DNA from: Comamonadaceae bacterium | Lineage (GTDB): Bacteria; Pseudomonadota; Gammaproteobacteria; Burkholderiales; Burkholderiaceae_C | Direction: 5' to 3' | NCBI GenBank assembly: GCA_947455585.1 | Contig: CANGOY010000060.1 | Location: 1-9,471, forward strand | Length of the DNA stretch: 9,471 nucleotides | Part shown: in pieces, positions 5,819-9,471 of the stretch | Position numbering within the stretch: position 1 is the stretch's first letter | How the letters are laid out: each line of letters starts with the position of its first letter | Notes under the pieces: generated by a model | Told to the model about the DNA's origin: nothing | Seen by the model: the letters and a program-made list of their open reading frames with translations, nothing else | Databases searched by the model: none | Translations under genes and position numbers: made by a program

Positions 5819-6904
5819 GTGAGCGTTACCTTTATCTCGGCGCAAGACGCCTTGGCCCGCATGGCCATACCCCTCGGCACACCCGGCGGCTTCAGCACCA
5901 TCATCGATGCACGCAGCGAGGACGAGCACGCGCTCGACCATTTGCCTCACGCCGTCAACTGGCCATCGCTCAACAACGAAGAGCGCATCTTCGTGGGCAC
6001 CATGTACAAGCAAGTGGGCGCGTTTGAAGCGCAAAAGCACGGCGCTGCTATGGTGGCAGCCAATATCGCACGCCACATCCAACGCGAAGTGTTGGAGCTG
6101 CCCAAGAACTGGCAGCCGCTCATTTACTGCTGGCGTGGTGGCAAACGCAGCGGCTCGCTGTCGTTGGTGCTAGGGCAAATTGGCTTCAAGGTAAACCTGA
6201 TTGAGGGCGGCTATAAAGCCTTTCGTGCAGCCATGGTGGAAGACATTCCTAAACGTGTGGCACCACTGCAATTCAAGGTCATCTCTGGCCCCACGGGCTC
6301 GGGCAAAACACGCCTGCTTTATGAGCTCGCTGCCGAAGGTGCACAGGTGTTGGACCTAGAAGACCTCGCTTGCCACCGCAGCTCGGTGCTGGGCCACATT
6401 CCTGGCCAGCCCCAGCCAAGCCAAAAACGATTCGACACCCTCGTGTGGCAAGCCCTGCGCAGCTTTGACCCAGCACGTCCTGTGTTTGTGGAATCAGAAA
6501 GCCGCAAGGTGGGCAACTTGTCTGTCCCCGAATCACTCATGCTGGCCATGCGCGACAGCCCGTGCTTTGAATTGCAGCTCAGCTTGGATGAACGGGTGGC
6601 CTTGCTGATGGAAGACTACAACTTCTTCGTCGACGACCAAGACTTGTTTTGTCGCCGTTTAGATGCGCTGGTTGCCATTCGCAGCAAGGCGGTGGTCGAT
6701 GCGTGGAAAGAGCAAATTCACACGGGCCACATCGAGAATGTGGTGCGCGACCTGCTGGTGCTGCACTACGACCCAACCTACGCCTCGTCCATGGTGCGCA
6801 ACTTCACGCAAACAGGCCAAGCCACAGCATGCGTGGCGGCTGACCGCCACCCAGACAGCTTGCGCCAAGTGGCACAGGCTTTGTGCCACCAAGTGGGCGC
6901 TTAA
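5819..6904 (+). CDS. mnmH: tRNA 2-selenouridine synthase (SelU/MnmH)
   Basis: The product is 361 residues, the family's usual size. It exchanges the sulfur of 2-thiouridine at wobble position 34 of Lys, Glu and Gln tRNAs for selenium from selenophosphate, by way of a geranylated intermediate. The N-terminal rhodanese domain (about 5-140) has IIDARSEDEHALDHLPHAVN and the active-site loop YCWRGGKRSGS with C104, equivalent to the essential cysteine of E. coli SelU. The C-terminal P-loop domain carries Walker A GPTGSGKT (157-164), followed by LDLEDLACHRSSVLGHIPG and VESESRKVG, both hallmark SelU segments. It starts with GTG, 3 bases after the tesA stop with only a weak AAGA upstream, so translation is probably coupled to tesA. 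It needs selenophosphate synthetase SelD, which is not in the window. The stop lies 4 bases from the convergent DUF2189 gene. Confidence 0.95.
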   Translation: MSVTFISAQDALARMAIPLGTPGGFSTIIDARSEDEHALDHLPHAVNWPSLNNEERIFVGTMYKQVGAFEAQKHGAAMVAANIARHIQREVLELPKNWQPLIYCWRGGKRSGSLSLVLGQIGFKVNLIEGGYKAFRAAMVEDIPKRVAPLQFKVISGPTGSGKTRLLYELAAEGAQVLDLEDLACHRSSVLGHIPGQPQPSQKRFDTLVWQALRSFDPARPVFVESESRKVGNLSVPESLMLAMRDSPCFELQLSLDERVALLMEDYNFFVDDQDLFCRRLDALVAIRSKAVVDAWKEQIHTGHIENVVRDLLVLHYDPTYASSMVRNFTQTGQATACVAADRHPDSLRQVAQALCHQVGA

Positions 6905-6908
6905 AGCT

Positions 6909-7697
6909 TCAAACTGCCGCAGCTTCGGTCACACGCACCGAGGCGCGGTAAGCGTGCCAGCTGGCAAAGCCCAGCCACGGCCCCACCACCAGCAAACCTG
7001 CCGCTGATGGCAACATGGCCAGCACCACCAACACGATGATGAGTGCGCCCCACAACATAGACACCGCCGTGTGGTCCACAAACACGCGCATGCTGGTGAT
7101 GCAGGCGGTGATGGCGTCGGTGTCGCGGTCCAAAATCATGGGGATGGACACCATCATGCAGGCAAACACCAGTCCGGCAAAAAAACCGCCGACGCAGAGA
7201 TAGGCCGCGATGAACTCCCAGTTTTGAGGATTGAAGACGGCCTCCAACACGGTAGCCGTGGTGGGCATACCGCCGGTGTTAAAAAATACAGCGAACACCA
7301 CCAACGATGCGCGCCCCCACAACAACTCCAGCACCACCATGACCATGATGAGCATGCTCATGCTTTTCACATGCGACTCCCAGCAGGTGAGCGAACTGCC
7401 CATGCTGGGTGGCTCACCGCGCTCCATGTGCATGCTCACGTCATACAGCCCCATGGCCAAGAAGGGGCCAATCAACAAGCAACCCGACACGGCAGACAAG
7501 GTGTACTCAGGATTGCTTTTGAACACGGCCAACAAGATGAGTGCCATCAACCAAAAACAAAAACCATAGAGCAACGAAATTAAAGGCTGCGACACCATGT
7601 CTTTCAGGCCATGCCAAAGCCAACGCAGCGGATCGCTGAAAAGAATCGGGTTGATGTCTATGTGATCGTGCGCCTCTTCGGGTACCAATTGCTGCAT
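6909..7697 (-). CDS. DUF2189-type integral membrane protein, function unknown
   Basis: A 262-residue polytopic inner-membrane protein. Predicted membrane segments lie at about 38-58, 67-87, 112-137, 161-186, 212-229 and 231-248, six in all, after a polar N-terminus of about 35 residues (VPEEAHDHIDINPILFSDPL). The pattern LLIGPFLAMGLYDVSMHMERGE (75-95) and the length fit the DUF2189 family of proteobacterial membrane proteins. I know of no assigned function for that family; some members are loosely labelled as cytochrome oxidase subunits, which nothing here supports (no heme-ligand histidine pattern). ATG 7697 has GAGG six bases upstream, a good ribosome site. It starts 25 bases after the metC stop on the same strand and is probably cotranscribed with it, though no functional link to methionine synthesis is evident. 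Confidence 0.82.
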   Translation of the reverse strand: MQQLVPEEAHDHIDINPILFSDPLRWLWHGLKDMVSQPLISLLYGFCFWLMALILLAVFKSNPEYTLSAVSGCLLIGPFLAMGLYDVSMHMERGEPPSMGSSLTCWESHVKSMSMLIMVMVVLELLWGRASLVVFAVFFNTGGMPTTATVLEAVFNPQNWEFIAAYLCVGGFFAGLVFACMMVSIPMILDRDTDAITACITSMRVFVDHTAVSMLWGALIIVLVVLAMLPSAAGLLVVGPWLGFASWHAYRASVRVTEAAAV

Positions 7698-7722
7698 GTC
7701 TTCCCTCTCGTAGTTTTAGTTT

Positions 7723-8934
7723 TTACAAGTTCGCAACTTTCAGGGCTTGCGCCATGTCATTTTGTAAATCGATCACATGTTCTAGCCCGATGCAAAAGCG
7801 CACCACGCGCCCAGGTTGCATGTGTTCGGTCGACCGCTTGCGACTAGACGCCATGTTGTAAGGCATCACCAAACTCATGGGGCCGCCCCAGCTGTAACCG
7901 ATCTTGAACAGTTTGAGGCTATCGCAAAACGCATCCACTGCGTGAGCGGGGAAACGCGCATCCATCACCACACTGAAAATGCCTGCAGCTAAACCTTCGG
8001 GCTCTTTTTCACTGGCACACAATCGTTGCCAATGTGCATGACCGGGTGAGCTGCTAAGCGCTGGATGCAACACTTGGCTAAACGCAGGTTGCGAAGCGCA
8101 CCATGCAGCCAAGGTGCGTGCAGCCGCGTCTTGCGCTTTGTAGCGCAACGGCATACTGGCCAATGAACGCAACAGCATCTCTGCATCGTTTGCCCCCACG
8201 CCTGTGCCCAAACGCATATGCGTGAGTTTCAACACACGCGCCAATTCATCGCTACGCGTGACGATGCTGCCCATCAACACATCGCCGCCACCGCTTGGGT
8301 ATTTGGTGAGCGCATGGATGGTCAAGTCCACACCCAACTCGCCTTGCCCTGGTGTGAGGTCAAACGCATTGAACGCAAGGCCTGCGCCCCAAGTGTTGTC
8401 CAGTGCGCACAGCACACCGCGTGCTTTGCACAGCTGCACCAAAGCCACGAGGTCTGGAAACTCCATCGTCACCGAGCCCGCCGCTTCGAGCCACACCAAG
8501 CGTGTGCGCGGTGTGATGCGTGAAGCCAAGTCGTTCACATTCAGCGGGTCGTACACCTGATGCGTGACGCCAAACTGAGCCAACTCGCCTTCGGCCAGCG
8601 ACTTGTTGGGCGCATAAGCGTTATCGGGAATCAACACCTCATCGCCAGTTTTGAGCAATGCGAAATCTACATGCGCAATGGCAGCCAAACCGCTGGGCGT
8701 GAGGATGCAATGCGTGCCGCCCTCGAGCGTGGCCAAACGCTCTTCCAAAGTGAACGTGGTGGGCGTGCCGTGCAAGCCGTAGGTGTAAGCCGACTTGTCT
8801 ATCCATTCGCGCTCGCGCATAGCTGCAACGTTAGGAAAGATGACCGTCGAGGCTTTGAAAACGCCCACTTGCGGGGCTTCAAATTCAGCGGGGGGTTGGT
8901 AGGCGTGGTGAATGAGGTCGGTGCTGCGGGTCAT
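7723..8934 (-). CDS. metC: Cystathionine beta-lyase
   Basis: A 403-residue pyridoxal-phosphate enzyme of the Cys/Met metabolism (gamma) family. It would cleave cystathionine to homocysteine, pyruvate and ammonia, the second-last step of methionine synthesis. The cofactor lysine is K211 in HALTKYPSGGGD, and D179 in ALDNTW pairs with the pyridine nitrogen. SAYTYGLHGTPTTFTLEERL (48-67) is the phosphate-binding region reaching over from the partner subunit. It reads Y-G-L where E. coli MetC has Y-x-R, a variant I recall from a proteobacterial MetC subgroup together with the late GYSWGG motif (346-351). Cystathionine gamma-lyase or gamma-synthase are close relatives, so the exact reaction is inferred. 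The ATG at 8934 begins MTRSTDLIHH, as expected for this subgroup, but has no clear Shine-Dalgarno. A terminator of the upstream gene ends only some 20 bases before it. Confidence 0.9.
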   Translation of the reverse strand: MTRSTDLIHHAYQPPAEFEAPQVGVFKASTVIFPNVAAMREREWIDKSAYTYGLHGTPTTFTLEERLATLEGGTHCILTPSGLAAIAHVDFALLKTGDEVLIPDNAYAPNKSLAEGELAQFGVTHQVYDPLNVNDLASRITPRTRLVWLEAAGSVTMEFPDLVALVQLCKARGVLCALDNTWGAGLAFNAFDLTPGQGELGVDLTIHALTKYPSGGGDVLMGSIVTRSDELARVLKLTHMRLGTGVGANDAEMLLRSLASMPLRYKAQDAAARTLAAWCASQPAFSQVLHPALSSSPGHAHWQRLCASEKEPEGLAAGIFSVVMDARFPAHAVDAFCDSLKLFKIGYSWGGPMSLVMPYNMASSRKRSTEHMQPGRVVRFCIGLEHVIDLQNDMAQALKVANL

Positions 8935-8956
8935 GCACCGATATTAACCAGCCGAG

Positions 8957-8984
8957 AAACGAAAAACTCCGCCGAAGCGGAGTT
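8957..8984 (-). terminator. Rho-independent terminator after the phosphoribosyltransferase gene
   Basis: Read on the minus strand, AACTCCGC and GCGGAGTT form a perfect 8-bp stem closed by a TTCG tetraloop (8965-8984), and the run TTTTTCGTTT begins within the stem's last two bases. It lies 22 bases after the phosphoribosyltransferase stop and 30 bases before the metC start, so it ends the former's transcript and separates it from metC. Confidence 0.92.
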
Positions 8985-9006
8985 CTTAAAACCAGCAAGG
9001 GGAAAG

Positions 9007-9471
9007 TTAAACCTTCCACTTCTCCAACAAAGCCGCTGGACGCATGGCGTCATACGGCTCAAACGGTTGGTGAATCCATGGGTTCGTGGCCAAGTAGTCC
9101 ATCGAGTAATCAGGTTTAAATTCCGACACACCTTTGGTCCAAATAACGGCGGTGCGCAATTCGGTGATGGGTGCATAGTTGTTCTTGAGCTGGTCCACCA
9201 CAGCCTTCAAGGTGTGGCCGGTGTCTGCCAAGTCGTCCACCAACAACACACGGCCAGCGATTTCGCCTTTGGGTGTGGTGATGAAGCGGGCAATGTCCAA
9301 GTGGCCTTGCACGGTGCCTGCGTCAGCGCGGTACGAGCTGGTCGACATGATGGCCAAAGGCTTGTCAAAGATGCGCGACAAGATGTCGCCTGGGCGCATG
9401 CCGCCACGTGCCAAGCACAGGATGGTGTCGAATTCCCAGCCTGATTGGTGAATCTTGATGGCGAGTTTTTC
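9007..9471 (-). CDS. Phosphoribosyltransferase (COG2236/Gpt-like), 5' end cut by window edge
   Basis: The last 154 codons are visible; the frame is open to the right edge, and a typical family member would need only about 20-30 more N-terminal residues. The type I phosphoribosyltransferase PRPP-binding loop VLLVDDLADTGHT is at visible residues 75-87, and CLARGGMRPGD (19-29) is the pyrophosphate-loop region. MSTSSYRADAG and NPWIHQPFE fit the predicted purine/nucleobase phosphoribosyltransferases of Burkholderiales. It probably joins a purine base (xanthine, guanine or hypoxanthine) to PRPP for salvage, but the base cannot be read from the sequence. An apparent start at TTG 9414 is not the real start, because clear homologous sequence (KIHQSGWEFDTIL) continues upstream to the edge. 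The gene ends 22 bases before a strong terminator, so it is not expected to be cotranscribed with metC except by read-through. Confidence 0.88.
   Translation of the reverse strand, partial: EKLAIKIHQSGWEFDTILCLARGGMRPGDILSRIFDKPLAIMSTSSYRADAGTVQGHLDIARFITTPKGEIAGRVLLVDDLADTGHTLKAVVDQLKNNYAPITELRTAVIWTKGVSEFKPDYSMDYLATNPWIHQPFEPYDAMRPAALLEKWKV

Noticed and set aside
7071..7583. His-rich plus-strand open frame of 170 codons, possibly a metal-binding protein
   Set aside because: It is antisense to the DUF2189 gene; the histidines come from reverse-complemented ATG and GTG codons of membrane segments.
8560..9444. Plus-strand open frame of 294 codons across the metC-phosphoribosyltransferase region
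   Set aside because: It is antisense to two well-supported genes and a terminator, with a Cys/His/Val/Gly-rich composition typical of antisense frames and no recognisable motif.
1..9471. Defence island, prophage, insertion sequence or CRISPR array
   Set aside because: All substantial frames are explained by housekeeping, transport or metabolic genes. No transposase, integrase, spaced short repeats or terminal repeats flanking a gene were seen, and base composition looks even.

Overview
The window looks like ordinary chromosome from a betaproteobacterium of the order Burkholderiales, most likely family Comamonadaceae (Limnohabitans/Rhodoferax-like). This is inferred from the moderately high GC, tight gene packing and the character of the proteins (GtsA-type sugar-binding protein, RlmB, MetC of the YGLHGTPT subtype, phosphoribosyltransferase). 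No mobile element, rRNA, tRNA or CRISPR array was seen. No stretch over about 130 bases lacks a gene.

Region 1 (1-1372, minus strand) is the start of a sugar-uptake operon. A glucose/mannose-type periplasmic binding protein (gtsA-like) is followed 44 bases later by the first 26 codons of another exported protein that runs off the left edge. Region 2 (1373-1501) is a divergent promoter region with two near-identical 21-base direct repeats, each centred on TCAA-G-TTGA; these are probable operators. Region 3 (1502-3458, plus strand) is a tight three-gene operon: a FabG-type short-chain dehydrogenase and a pair of short-chain CHR-family (chromate transporter type) membrane proteins, each joined by a 4-base ATGA overlap. 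A large inverted repeat (3476-3552) follows, between this operon and the convergent rlmB.

Region 4 (3568-5031, minus strand) holds an ABC ATPase of the YbbA/LolD type followed by rlmB (23S rRNA Gm2251 methyltransferase). Region 5 (5030-6904, plus strand) holds a TesA-type SGNH esterase with a Tat-like signal and mnmH/selU (tRNA 2-selenouridine synthase), 3 bases apart. The ATPase and tesA diverge from the same four bases, CATG, so their start codons share two base pairs. The grouping of tesA, ybbA and selU is also found in the E. coli ybb region.

Region 6 (6909-9471, minus strand) reads, from the right edge, a phosphoribosyltransferase cut by the window end, a clear UUCG-hairpin terminator, metC (cystathionine beta-lyase) and a DUF2189-type membrane protein. 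The last of these ends 4 bases from mnmH, with no room for a terminator between the two convergent genes.

I found no convincing new multi-gene system. The signals most worth checking are the repeat pair at 1409-1457, the 24-base-arm inverted repeat at 3476-3552, the SDR-CHR-CHR coupled operon, and the overlapping divergent start codons at 5029-5032.
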